This document shows, piece after piece, positions 54,573-63,731 of a stretch of 64,000 nucleotides of DNA. Both the position numbers and the translations under genes were made by a program. The notes beneath the pieces are model-generated. The model had not been told where the DNA came from and did not search any database. It was given only the letters and a program-made list of their open reading frames with translations. Numbering within the stretch: position 1 is the first letter of the stretch; each line of letters opens with the position of its first letter. The stretch covers positions 62,001-126,000 of the forward strand of contig NZ_QEWP01000007.1 in the NCBI RefSeq assembly GCF_003121985.1. The letters run 5' to 3'. Origin of the DNA: Marinilabilia rubra (GTDB lineage Bacteria > Bacteroidota > Bacteroidia > Bacteroidales > Marinilabiliaceae).

Positions 54573-57188
54573 TTACAATTCAATTCCTATCAATAAAACA
54601 TCATCAACTTGTTTTTCATTCCCCATCCAATCATAGAAAGTTTTTGGGAAATACCTGGCAAAATGTGCCATCGTATAGTTGGGATCCATGGTCAGAGCCT
54701 CGCGCACCCTCCTTGGCTGTAACTTCTTACGTTCGGGTCCTCCCAACTGATCTGGTAAACCATCAGAAAAGATGAAAATTTTATCTCCTTCCTGGTAGTC
54801 GATGACATGGTTTTCAAACTCTTTCTCTTTCTTTCTTGGCAAGGGAGCCCCCCCAATGCCCTTTCGGGTGCCCTGATATTCAAGCAACTCACCTTCCCGG
54901 ACAAGGAACAGGGGACGGTGTGCCCCACAATAATCAAGAATCTGATTTTCAGGATCAATTTTGCAGAAGGCAATGTCCATTCCGTCACGTCCACGGGAAC
55001 CTTCCTGATCCTGCTTCAGGGCTTTACGTACTTCCTGATGTAATTGTTCCATTATTTCCGCAGCTGACAAATGTGGATCAGCACTTACGATATTATTTAG
55101 AAGGAAATATCCGATAAACGAAAGCAGGGCTCCGGGTACTCCGTGTCCCGTACAATCAACAGCGGCCACATAAAGAATGCCATCTTTCTTGAGAAACCAC
55201 GGGAAGTCGCCACTAACCACATCCTTCGGTCTGTAAAATATAAACGATCTCGGGAAATAATTTTGAATATAGTTGGTATCCGGAAGTAAGGAACTCTGAA
55301 TTCTCTGAGCATAATTAATACTATCGGAAATCTTCTTATTCTTATCCTTAATGTCGGCTTCAATTTTCTTGAAATCGGTCATATCATGTGCCACAAACAA
55401 CACCGACTCCAACTCACCCTCATCATTCAGTTCCGGAATACTCTTTATTTCCATAATCCGTTCTCCTTCATCGGTAGATACTTTTACTTCGGAAATAATG
55501 GTATCCTGCTCGGTTTTAATATCATCAAGAGAGTTTTCCAAATATTCAACAAAACGCTCGTCAATCTCAAGGTCATGGATGCGTTTTTTGACAATTTCAG
55601 AAGAAGGTATGCCAACAAAATTAGCTACGGCTGGATTAATGTATACCAGTTTCCCCATCATATTTACACGCATAATCATATCGGGACTGTTTTCCGACAA
55701 ACTTTGCATGCGGCTTTTCATTTGCTCCTCTTTCTCGGCACGCTTACGCTCCGTAATATCCTGAGTATTGAAGATTACGCCCCGGATAGCCGGATCGTGT
55801 AATAAATTTTTTCCTTTCGTTTCAAGAAATAACTTTTCCCCATTCTTCCGTAAATAGGTGTATTGAGCAGTTTGTTCTCCACCAGGAGTTTCGAGCAAGT
55901 ATTGAAATAGATTATTAATAGTCCGATATCCACGGGGAGTCAGGAGATCGGGATCCATTCCGGTGATTTGGTCATCATCATCATACCCCAATATACGTTT
56001 CACTGAGGGACTCTCAAAGACAAGCTCCTGATTTTCATTATATATTGAAATAAACTCAGAGGCATTGGTCAGGAGGGCTTCAAGACGTTTTTGAGCATGT
56101 GCCACTTCTTGCACCTGGGCCTCCATCATTTGGTTTGACTTTTCAAGCTCTTCCTGGGTTTCAAGCATTTCCTGAGCATTTTCCTTAAGTTGCTGCTCAT
56201 TTTGCTGAAGGGTTTTGGTAAGTTCCTGAGAGTCCTGCAATAACTTTTCGGTGCGTGCAGTTATCTTAAGATTATAGATGGTCTGCCCAATCGTTTCAGC
56301 CACTTCCCCGGCATAAGAAAGATGCTTATTCTCAAGACTCTCCTTAAGGAAGGCAACTTCTATTACTCCTTGCAATTCCTCTTCCTGAAGAAGCGGAATA
56401 ATCAAAAGAGCTTTTGGCTTCTTTTCGCCAAGTAATCCTGATGTAACAGACCAGTATTCGGCGGGTATTTCAGTACGATAAATTATTTGCTTTTCGTAAG
56501 CCGCCGCACCTACAAGTCCTTTTCCGATTTTAAACTCGTCGTACTCAAATCTTCGGCGATTGTAAGCATACATAGAACTGCGCTTCAGGGTCCCATCTTC
56601 AACAAGATAAAAAGCCCCCTGAATACCTCCCAAATAGTCAATCAAAGCTTTCAAGACTTCCGGGGTCAGATCTGACAAAACCTGATGAACACGCAACAAG
56701 TCTGACATCTGTTCTTTACCCTTTGAAATGTAATTTTCCTCTTCCTCCCGTAAACGGGCTGTACGAATATTCTTCCCAAGATCGAGGAGCACTGAAGCCA
56801 GACGATCGTGGTCTGTAGAAGAATCAAAGACCTCTTTGTTATCCTTTAACCGGGAGGCGAGCTCAATATTGTGGTCAATCTTTTTCTTTAAATCATAAAT
56901 TTGTGTTCTATACCCTGCAGTTTGCTGAATTATATAGTTCCGCACAAATATGATAGAAAAGGGAATTGCAATAATTAAAATATCAACTACCCAAACCAGC
57001 CACCAGGTGTGTAGGTCCATTATCCGGGAAAAGCCAAAATGGCTTTGTTGAATAGACAAAAAGCCTCCCCAGGTAAGAAGCAAAAACAGAAAAATAAACA
57101 CAAGCAGGTAAAGGCGCTCTTTTACAGACAAGACACCTGTAAAAAACCACTTTCTGATTGCTTTTATTATTCTCCTATAGCTTTTCAT
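54573..57188 (-). CDS. siaA: SiaA-like membrane PP2C phosphatase with GAF and PAS sensors
   Basis: About 871 aa (ATG 57188; the frame is open to 57269). Two N-terminal transmembrane helices (RLYLLVFIFLFLLLTW and WVVDILIIAIPFSIIFV), a coil, a GAF domain (about 170-310), a long coiled coil (about 330-385), two PAS domains (about 390-500 and 515-620), and a C-terminal SpoIIE/PP2C phosphatase. Metal and catalytic motifs are DVVSGDFPWF, VDCTGHGVPGALLS, GMDIAFCKID and FSDGLPDQLGG. It should dephosphorylate SiaC upon a signal. Unlike the classical SiaA with a HAMP region, this one carries cytosolic GAF and PAS sensors. Confidence 0.9.
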   Translation of the reverse strand: MKSYRRIIKAIRKWFFTGVLSVKERLYLLVFIFLFLLLTWGGFLSIQQSHFGFSRIMDLHTWWLVWVVDILIIAIPFSIIFVRNYIIQQTAGYRTQIYDLKKKIDHNIELASRLKDNKEVFDSSTDHDRLASVLLDLGKNIRTARLREEEENYISKGKEQMSDLLRVHQVLSDLTPEVLKALIDYLGGIQGAFYLVEDGTLKRSSMYAYNRRRFEYDEFKIGKGLVGAAAYEKQIIYRTEIPAEYWSVTSGLLGEKKPKALLIIPLLQEEELQGVIEVAFLKESLENKHLSYAGEVAETIGQTIYNLKITARTEKLLQDSQELTKTLQQNEQQLKENAQEMLETQEELEKSNQMMEAQVQEVAHAQKRLEALLTNASEFISIYNENQELVFESPSVKRILGYDDDDQITGMDPDLLTPRGYRTINNLFQYLLETPGGEQTAQYTYLRKNGEKLFLETKGKNLLHDPAIRGVIFNTQDITERKRAEKEEQMKSRMQSLSENSPDMIMRVNMMGKLVYINPAVANFVGIPSSEIVKKRIHDLEIDERFVEYLENSLDDIKTEQDTIISEVKVSTDEGERIMEIKSIPELNDEGELESVLFVAHDMTDFKKIEADIKDKNKKISDSINYAQRIQSSLLPDTNYIQNYFPRSFIFYRPKDVVSGDFPWFLKKDGILYVAAVDCTGHGVPGALLSFIGYFLLNNIVSADPHLSAAEIMEQLHQEVRKALKQDQEGSRGRDGMDIAFCKIDPENQILDYCGAHRPLFLVREGELLEYQGTRKGIGGAPLPRKKEKEFENHVIDYQEGDKIFIFSDGLPDQLGGPERKKLQPRRVREALTMDPNYTMAHFARYFPKTFYDWMGNEKQVDDVLLIGIEL

Positions 57189-57275
57189 GATCGAGTTAAA
57201 ATTAGCAGATTTTGACCTTCTTCGTAAATCTCTTCCCGGCTTACCTTGGATTTTTAGCAGAAAAATCATGAAAAT

Positions 57276-58049
57276 TTATAAAATTCCATGATCAACCAAT
57301 TGTTCCATTATTCCCGGCCATAATCGTTGTACTTCTGTTTCTCTGAAAGTCATTATCTCTATTAGCGCATAACAATTGTTTTCTTTAATCACAGGGAGCA
57401 TATAAAGGAAGTACTGTCCACTCTTACCCAGGCCACTGTTTACTTCCACATAATCTTCGGGAAGCTCCTCTATTTGTATGGCTTTTCCATCAACAACAGA
57501 TTGCCCATGTAAACCTTCTCCGGCATGAAAAGGCACAGGTGAGTAATCCTCAGGTAAGCCATAAGACTCTTCTACGACAAACAGATCTTTAAGTTCTTCT
57601 TTTTTGTAAAGAACGGCTGCCATTCCATGAAACAATTCAGACAAAAGAAAAAGAAAGTGATGTTTGTCTCCTCTGACTTTTTTACTGTCCAACAGTTTCT
57701 TTACAATTTTATCCTGATATGATGCAAAACGGGTTGCTTCATTCTGTATAGCTTCATAGCGATCAACTGTCGACTTTAATTCATCAATTTTTTCTTTAAG
57801 TTGCAGGACTTCCCTCTCCTTTTGAAGATGCGTTTCATTTAGGCGTCCATGAAGCACCTGATGGTTTCGGTCGCTTAAATAAAAAGCCAACAGAAAGAAA
57901 ACAAAGGAAAGCAACTCAAGCATATAAAAAAGAATACCCGGATGTTGTTCCAAAAAAAGATTTTTGAGCAATGATAAGCCAAAAGCACCTCCTGCAAAAA
58001 GGAACAACCACCTTTGAAAATGTTTATCGCTAAAAAAAGATTTGCTCAT
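57276..58049 (-). CDS. membrane-anchored GAF-domain protein
   Basis: About 257 aa (ATG 58049; the longer frame to 58088 would overlap the upstream gene). Two N-terminal hydrophobic segments (WLFLFAGGAFGLSLL, LELLSFVFFLLAFYL) and a coiled coil (about 60-110) precede a GAF domain (about 120-257). The GAF contains PVPFHAGEGLHGQSV and EDYVEVNSGLG, which are clearly related to segments in the SiaA-like protein and in the 627-aa GAF/PAS protein. There is no output domain, so it is probably a sensor subunit that pairs with one of its neighbours. Confidence 0.8.
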   Translation of the reverse strand: MSKSFFSDKHFQRWLFLFAGGAFGLSLLKNLFLEQHPGILFYMLELLSFVFFLLAFYLSDRNHQVLHGRLNETHLQKEREVLQLKEKIDELKSTVDRYEAIQNEATRFASYQDKIVKKLLDSKKVRGDKHHFLFLLSELFHGMAAVLYKKEELKDLFVVEESYGLPEDYSPVPFHAGEGLHGQSVVDGKAIQIEELPEDYVEVNSGLGKSGQYFLYMLPVIKENNCYALIEIMTFRETEVQRLWPGIMEQLVDHGIL

Positions 58050-58068
58050 AATAGCATATTTTCGGGAC

Positions 58069-58650
58069 TTACAATCCTGCAAGTCCATTCAAAACTTTTA
58101 CAATATCCTCAGGAGCAAGCACCTGATCAGGTTCAAATAACTTTAAAGCAGATTGAGGCATTGCATCCACATCGCAGGTAGATGGTTTTTGTACAATGGT
58201 ATACCCCTTTTTATCATGGATACTTTTCATTCCTTTTGCCCCATCTTTATTGGCCCCTGTTAAAATAATTCCCATGGTTTTTTCACGGAAAGAATAAGCT
58301 GCCGATGAAAAAGCATGATCAATTGAGGGCCTGCTGTGATTGTGTACCTCCTCAGTGGACAATGAAACACTGCTATCAAATTCCACAAAAAGATGATAAT
58401 TCGATGGTGCCAGCATAGCCACTCCCGGTTTTAGTTTGTCTTTATCATAAGGCTCCACAACCGGAATTTTGGATTTCATATTTAGTCCTTCAACCAATCC
58501 CGATCTAACGTGCTTCAACCGATGAAGACACAGCACAAGAGGTAAAGGGAATTCCGGATCCAGTTGCGAAAGAATTTTGGAAACCACCAAAAAACTTCCG
58601 GCTGAACCACCAATAACGACCACTTTAAAATTCCTGTCTGGTACCTCCAT
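58069..58650 (-). CDS. cheB: CheB-type methylesterase without receiver domain
   Basis: A 193-aa protein-glutamate methylesterase domain only. The catalytic Ser lies in IGGSAGSF, the His in LCLHRLKH and the Asp in LTGANKDGAKGM. Other family stretches (LAPSNYHL, HSRPSIDHAFSSAA) are intact. No receiver domain is present, so it is not switched by phosphorylation in the usual way. ATG 58650 is chosen, 1 base after the CheR stop; the frame is open to 58689. It is translationally coupled to the CheR gene before it. Confidence 0.9.
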   Translation of the reverse strand: MEVPDRNFKVVVIGGSAGSFLVVSKILSQLDPEFPLPLVLCLHRLKHVRSGLVEGLNMKSKIPVVEPYDKDKLKPGVAMLAPSNYHLFVEFDSSVSLSTEEVHNHSRPSIDHAFSSAAYSFREKTMGIILTGANKDGAKGMKSIHDKKGYTIVQKPSTCDVDAMPQSALKLFEPDQVLAPEDIVKVLNGLAGL

Positions 58651-58651
58651 T

Positions 58652-59464
58652 TTAACACAATTTCTTGTATATACTCTCTTTTTGGTCAACAGGTTTAAAC
58701 TGACTCTCCAAAGAAGATGGGAGTGCTTCTTTTACACCCAGAGCCAAAAAACCTCCCGGATTCAAATGACTAACAATTTTCTCCAACATCTCTTCCCGGG
58801 ACTGAGAGGTGTAATTTATGCATGTATTTCGAAAAACAATGAAATCAAAACTTTCATCAATTTCAGAATCAACCACTGACCTTGCAATGAAATTACAATT
58901 TACAAGCAAGTCTTTCTTAAAAGTCCAGCTCCCCGGTCCTTCAAGAAAGTACTCTTCAAATTTATCCGCCTCCTCAAGACGTTTGTAATTATTGTAATTC
59001 AGTTCAGCATTTTTATGGTCAATAAAACCATCGGCAATTTCCTTGCACTTTGTTTCAGATGCGTGCTGACTGAAGATTTTAACATTTTCCAGAAGCCCGT
59101 CTTCGGCCAACAAAATAATAAATGAATAAACCTCCTCCCCTGAGGGAGTATCCGGAAACCAAACTGACCATTGCTTTTCCTTCAATAGCGGGAACACAGT
59201 CTGTCGCAAAGATCGCCAAAACCCGGGATCCCGAAACATTTCGGTAACATTCACCGCCATATGATAACGTATCCCTTCGCGAAAGCTTTCTTCACTAAGT
59301 CGCTCAGAAAACTGGTTGAGCCTTTTAACCTTAAGCTGAAGAAAAACATGACTTAACCTTCGCTTGAGGAACGAAAAAGAATGACCGGCATAATCAAGAT
59401 TCTTATACCTGGCCATATCATTTGTGACGCTCTTTATATCATTAATACTTAACGAAACTCCCAT
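58652..59464 (-). CDS. cheR: CheR-type methyltransferase with altered SAM motif
   Basis: A 270-aa protein with the CheR helical N-domain and methyltransferase domain (RYHMAVNVTEMFRDPGFW, ending LGVKEALPSS). The SAM-binding loop reads WFPDTPSGEEVYSF where the second CheR here has WHAGCSTGQEVYSL. The later motif is FRNTCINY instead of CRNVLIYF. Activity could be reduced, specialised or lost. It starts at ATG 59464 and is followed immediately by the CheB gene. Confidence 0.87.
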   Translation of the reverse strand: MGVSLSINDIKSVTNDMARYKNLDYAGHSFSFLKRRLSHVFLQLKVKRLNQFSERLSEESFREGIRYHMAVNVTEMFRDPGFWRSLRQTVFPLLKEKQWSVWFPDTPSGEEVYSFIILLAEDGLLENVKIFSQHASETKCKEIADGFIDHKNAELNYNNYKRLEEADKFEEYFLEGPGSWTFKKDLLVNCNFIARSVVDSEIDESFDFIVFRNTCINYTSQSREEMLEKIVSHLNPGGFLALGVKEALPSSLESQFKPVDQKESIYKKLC

Positions 59465-59482
59465 GCCAAAAACATGTTAAAA

Positions 59483-60331
59483 TCAATATCTGAAATGAAA
59501 CACGTTACTCTTTTTATAAACAGGCCCTTGTCTGTCGAATTTTGTTTTAAAAAATCCACTCAACCCTTCATGTGCGCCCAGAACCAACGTTCCATTGGCA
59601 TAAAGACTATCAAAAAAACGCTGGACAATCCTGGTTTGCAATTTTATATTAAAGTATATCAATACATTCCGGCAAAAGACAAAATCCATCTTGTTGTAAA
59701 AAGGCAATTCCTTTTTTACCAAATCATGCCGGATAAACTTTACATTTTTTTTAAGGATCGGTTTCACGCTTATTTCGTCCTTCTTTTCATCTACGTCAAA
59801 ATATTTGGAAAAATTAACCGACCGACCGCTATGGTTGTTAAAGACCTCATCAAAGTTTTCGATACAACCGCGATCCAACTGGTGCTTATATGCCCCTTTT
59901 TTAGCAATTTCCAGTGCCTTTTGACTTATATCTGTGGCAAAAACCCTGACTTTATCCAAAAGCCCCAATTCATTGAAAAGAATTAATAATGAATATACTT
60001 CTTGTCCTGTAGAACATCCGGCGTGCCAAATATTGATAAAATTGTTACTCCGATAGGAAGGGAGGTGCTTTTCCAGCAAGAAACGCCAAACCTCAGGATC
60101 CCTGAAAAGTTCCGTTGTATTGACTGTAATGGCTTCAACCACCTCCTCAACAAATAGCTTATCTGCTTGTGTACGTGCCCCTAATTCCTCCAGGCTTATT
60201 TGATGGTCACGCATAACCTTCTGAATTCTTCTGAAAATAGAGTTATCAGAGTATTCAGAGAAATCATAAGGTGAGTGCTCCTTAAGCACATGTAGGTATT
60301 CTTTATACGTCATTACATCGGAACAATTCAA
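59483..60331 (-). CDS. cheR: CheR-type protein-glutamate methyltransferase
   Basis: A 282-aa protein with intact CheR motifs: AITVNTTELFRDPEVWRFL, the SAM loop WHAGCSTGQEVYSLLI, FATDISQKAL, FVFCRNVLIYF, and ending LGAHEGLSGF. It should methylate Glu/Gln residues of a chemoreceptor-like protein, although no classical MCP is encoded nearby. The start is at 60331 or, more probably by length, 60313. It lies 10 bases after the GAF/PAS gene and 18 bases before the other cheR. Confidence 0.92.
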   Translation of the reverse strand: MNCSDVMTYKEYLHVLKEHSPYDFSEYSDNSIFRRIQKVMRDHQISLEELGARTQADKLFVEEVVEAITVNTTELFRDPEVWRFLLEKHLPSYRSNNFINIWHAGCSTGQEVYSLLILFNELGLLDKVRVFATDISQKALEIAKKGAYKHQLDRGCIENFDEVFNNHSGRSVNFSKYFDVDEKKDEISVKPILKKNVKFIRHDLVKKELPFYNKMDFVFCRNVLIYFNIKLQTRIVQRFFDSLYANGTLVLGAHEGLSGFFKTKFDRQGPVYKKSNVFHFRY

Positions 60332-60341
60332 CTCTTCAACT

Positions 60342-62225
60342 TTAAAAAAGTTCTACCTCCACGTTTTGAATAAATGCCGTATATGAATGATCATCTCCTA
60401 CCTCAGCATCAGAGAGCAGGAACAATACAGGCACTTCCTCTCCATATTTATTCAAAATGGGAACTTCTTTTCGTTCTCCTATCACTTTGCTTCCGTTAGA
60501 ATTCACAAATGCTGCAACAAAAGAATCATTTTTGGCGGTATCTTTAGAGAAAAGTTTGGAAACATGTTCTCCTAATACTTCCTGACGATCGTACCCCCAT
60601 AACTTCTCAGCTGCTGCATTAAAGAATTCAAGCATACCTTCTTTATTGGTAGTAATTATAGCATCAAGCGCACCTTCAAGTGTCTTTTCATTTCTAATTT
60701 TAACGGATTCGATCTCTTTAAAGTGCTCTTTCACTTCATTTCTGGCCTCATCAAGCATTACGCCAAGCTCATCCTTAGAACGCTTCAAAGCGTCTTCCAT
60801 CTGAACTTGTTCGGTAACATCACTTTCCAGACTCAGGATTTTCATAATTTCCCCGTCATTGTCCATCACAGGAGAATAGGTAGTAAGTAAATATATTTCT
60901 TCTCCGAGTTTTGTACGGCGTCTTACTCTTCCCCTGAAATTCTGACCATCCTGCAACTGTGCCAGGATCTTATCCAATTCACCTACATCTTCTTTAAAGA
61001 AGAAAATCCTCAGGTTCTGATCTTCAATCTCCTCCGGGCGATATTTAAAGGTACTAAGGAAGTTATGATTCACGGAAATTAAAGTTCCGTCAGTTTCAAA
61101 TTCGCAACTGATGGCTGCATGATCAATAGCTTCAAGAATTCCCTGCATTTCAACAGCCTGTCGTTCGCTCTCCTCCTGAGTGGCTTTCATTTCCTCAAGG
61201 TTCTGACGAAGTTCCTCCTCCTGCTGGGACATCTTTTCTGCCTGAATTTGTGTCTCTTTAAGAAGCTTTGAGGTTTTAATATTGGTTTTTACTGTAGAAA
61301 TAGTAAGTGCAATACTTTCGCCCAACCTTTCAACAAATTCAATTTCAAACTCCTGGAAGGGGTGGAATGATGCCAGTTCAATAACACCATAAATTTCTTC
61401 ATTGGCCTTTAAGGGAACAATTAAGATGGCTTTTGGCGTGGCTTCCCCTAGTCCTGAGGTAATATTAACATAGTCCCCGGGAACGTCGGTCATATAAATT
61501 GTTTCCTTCTCAAGGGCGCATCGGCCTATGAGCCCTTCGCCCCATCCTACGCTTTTATCAGCAAACTTCTTTCGGTCATAAGCAACGCAGGCTGTCATCT
61601 CAAAGTTTGACTCACCGCCATTAGATGGTTGGTTTAGCAGAAATACACCCCCCTGGTTAATTTTCATGTAATTTACCAGATAATGAATGATATTATACGA
61701 CAACTCTTCAAGGTTGTCATTATTCTTACGCAATAATTCTGCAAACTGGGCCAGTCCCTGCGTAACCCATGTACGTTGTTCTTCCTCAAGGCGCCTCTGT
61801 TCTTGGTCTTTTTTACTTTTAACCATGAATTCCCTGAGGTTAATCAAAGCTTTTGTTAAGGCATCCGTTTTCTGATGTTCTGCAGGCAAAGCTCCTTCGA
61901 GTTTTCCTTGTCGCAGATTATCGATAAATCCGAGCACCATTTTTGTTTTGCCGGCTTCCTTCTTAATTCTTTTATTTTGTTTCCGGAGTGCTTTAGCAAA
62001 TACATTGGCGATCTGATATCCTGCAAAGGCAAAAATAAATGGAAGAAATAAAACCACCCACATACCCGGAACCAGATAAAGCAATTGCCCTAAACCTTTA
62101 CCTGTCTGCTGTAATGGTCCTGCATCAAGGCTAAGCAAGAGGATAACGACAGCAAGACCAAGTCCAAGGGCAAACCCCCTTAAAGAATACTTTGATAATA
62201 TGTTTTTATAGTCTGCTTTTTTCAT
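60342..62225 (-). CDS. membrane GAF/PAS sensor with MCP-like coiled coil
   Basis: A 627-aa protein with two N-terminal transmembrane helices (ALGLGLAVVILLLSL, WVVLFLPFIFAFAGYQIA), a HAMP-like linker, a GAF domain (about 165-310), and a long coiled coil (about 315-370) rich in QEEELRQNLEEM-type heptads. Two PAS domains follow (about 375-480 and 510-620). It has no kinase or canonical MCP hairpin. Its Glu/Gln-rich coil and its place between cheB and cheR make it a candidate methylation target, which is inference. Confidence 0.85.
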   Translation of the reverse strand: MKKADYKNILSKYSLRGFALGLGLAVVILLLSLDAGPLQQTGKGLGQLLYLVPGMWVVLFLPFIFAFAGYQIANVFAKALRKQNKRIKKEAGKTKMVLGFIDNLRQGKLEGALPAEHQKTDALTKALINLREFMVKSKKDQEQRRLEEEQRTWVTQGLAQFAELLRKNNDNLEELSYNIIHYLVNYMKINQGGVFLLNQPSNGGESNFEMTACVAYDRKKFADKSVGWGEGLIGRCALEKETIYMTDVPGDYVNITSGLGEATPKAILIVPLKANEEIYGVIELASFHPFQEFEIEFVERLGESIALTISTVKTNIKTSKLLKETQIQAEKMSQQEEELRQNLEEMKATQEESERQAVEMQGILEAIDHAAISCEFETDGTLISVNHNFLSTFKYRPEEIEDQNLRIFFFKEDVGELDKILAQLQDGQNFRGRVRRRTKLGEEIYLLTTYSPVMDNDGEIMKILSLESDVTEQVQMEDALKRSKDELGVMLDEARNEVKEHFKEIESVKIRNEKTLEGALDAIITTNKEGMLEFFNAAAEKLWGYDRQEVLGEHVSKLFSKDTAKNDSFVAAFVNSNGSKVIGERKEVPILNKYGEEVPVLFLLSDAEVGDDHSYTAFIQNVEVELF

Positions 62226-62639
62226 TCGTACAAAATTTAGTTAATTCATTGGCCGAATGGAACTCACGATGAATTTCGCTCATGCTCTTTTGAGAATTTA
62301 GCACTCCAAAATTCATGCTCGTTTCATCTTGATAAAATTATTTTCAGGTCTGTAGGAACTCCTGTTTTAAATAATTGCATCGTGTTAAATCCAATCTCAA
62401 TTTCCGATTATTGTCATTCAAGCGATTCCTGCTCTCACAAAAAACTGTCGATTATGAAAAGAACAACTTGACTAAAAAAAGCCATTTTTTGAATAATGCT
62501 TTACCAGGAACCAAATTGGTAAACATCAAAATATTGAACAGAGCCTTTTATGCCATCCAACATACAGCTTTCATAAAACATAAACGAAGGGGTAGCAAAA
62601 AGGTTATACCTAATTCCAATAAGACCGACACTTACCGGG
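62226..62639. repeat. 414-base gap with tcatgctcgtttcat repeat, copy 3 (62313-62327)
   Basis: No gene is convincing here; the plus-strand frame at 62375-62647 has no domain or start signal. The 15-mer found at 26511 and 29754 recurs at 62313-62327. Nearby gatgaattt (about 62269) and aaattcat (about 62308) form an inverted pair, and gctcatgctc gives a second partial copy. This looks like a degenerate dispersed repeat separating cheB from the GAF/PAS gene. Confidence 0.5.
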
Positions 62640-63719
62640 CTAAATAAAATTTTCCACTATGAAATGCCCCATTTCATTTATCCCCATAATATCTTTAGCT
62701 GCCCCTAACTTGATGGCTTCACGCGGCATCCCGAAAACCACAGATGATGCTTCGTCCTGGGCTATGGTTGCTGCACCGGATTCTTTCATTTCCAAAAGCC
62801 CTTTGGCACCGTCATTCCCCATACCAGTCATCAAAATCCCCATCGCATTTTGTCCTGCATAACGGGCGGCAGAGCGAAACAGTACATCAACTGAAGGACG
62901 ATGGCGGTTAACTAATGGTCCTTCCCGCACTTCCACTGTATATTCCTTTCCTGTGCGTTTGAGAAGCATGTGGTAGTTTCCGGGTGCAATAAGCACTCTG
63001 CCCTGATATAGCTTGTCCCCATTCTCGGCTTCTTTTACCTCCAGATTGCAAATTTTATTTAAACTATTCGCAAAAGACCGGGTAAAACCTTCAGGCATAT
63101 GTTGCACAATAGCAATCCCGGGCATTTTTGCCGGAAGAGTTTTTAAAAACTGCCGAATGGCCTCGGTTCCACCTGTAGATGCTCCCACAACAATAATTTT
63201 CTCGGTGCTGATAATTTTTTTATACGATCCGCTTTTTTGCAAAATGACATCAGCAGAAAATTTGGGGGCGACCCAATCCACATGGGGGGTGTTGCTAATC
63301 TTCAGTCGTGTTAATTTGGCCTGTGAAGCAGCTTTAACCGCATCACACAATAATATTTTAGATTCGTTGATAAACTGGGCCGCATTCATGGCTGGTTTAC
63401 CTATAATCTCCGAGGCACCATATTCCAGCGCTTTCATGGCCGTTTCCGTTCCCTCGGTAGTAAGCGAAGATATTACAACAACAGGAATTGGGTGCTGAGA
63501 CATTATCTTCCTAAGGAAGGTAAGTCCATCCATTCTGGGCATCTCAATATCAAGCGTAATAACATCAGGAACCTCCTTCATTATTTTCTTGACAGCAATC
63601 AAGGGATCTGCAGCAGTTCCCATGACTTCAATATGCGGATCTGACTCTAAAATAGACGAAAGACTTTGTCTTACTACCGCTGAATCATCCACCACTAATA
63701 CCCTGATATTCTTGCCCAT
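62640..63719 (-). CDS. cheB: CheB protein-glutamate methylesterase with receiver domain
   Basis: A 359-aa response-regulator methylesterase/deamidase. The receiver domain (about 1-120) has [14 protein letters not shown] and phospho-acceptor Asp in [12 protein letters not shown] (near residue 57). The C-terminal catalytic domain has Ser in [10 protein letters not shown] (near 179), His in [12 protein letters not shown] (near 205) and Asp in [11 protein letters not shown] (near 302). The expected kinase CheA is not in the window. It lies 12 bases after cheD. Confidence 0.95.
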   Translation of the reverse strand: MGKNIRVLVVDDSAVVRQSLSSILESDPHIEVMGTAADPLIAVKKIMKEVPDVITLDIEMPRMDGLTFLRKIMSQHPIPVVVISSLTTEGTETAMKALEYGASEIIGKPAMNAAQFINESKILLCDAVKAASQAKLTRLKISNTPHVDWVAPKFSADVILQKSGSYKKIISTEKIIVVGASTGGTEAIRQFLKTLPAKMPGIAIVQHMPEGFTRSFANSLNKICNLEVKEAENGDKLYQGRVLIAPGNYHMLLKRTGKEYTVEVREGPLVNRHRPSVDVLFRSAARYAGQNAMGILMTGMGNDGAKGLLEMKESGAATIAQDEASSVVFGMPREAIKLGAAKDIMGINEMGHFIVENFI

Positions 63720-63731
63720 ATTTAGAATATA

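Noticed and set aside
62375-62647. 90-codon plus-strand frame in the gap upstream of the GAF/PAS gene
   Set aside because: No domain, overlaps the end of cheB and repeat-bearing DNA; opposite to all neighbouring genes.
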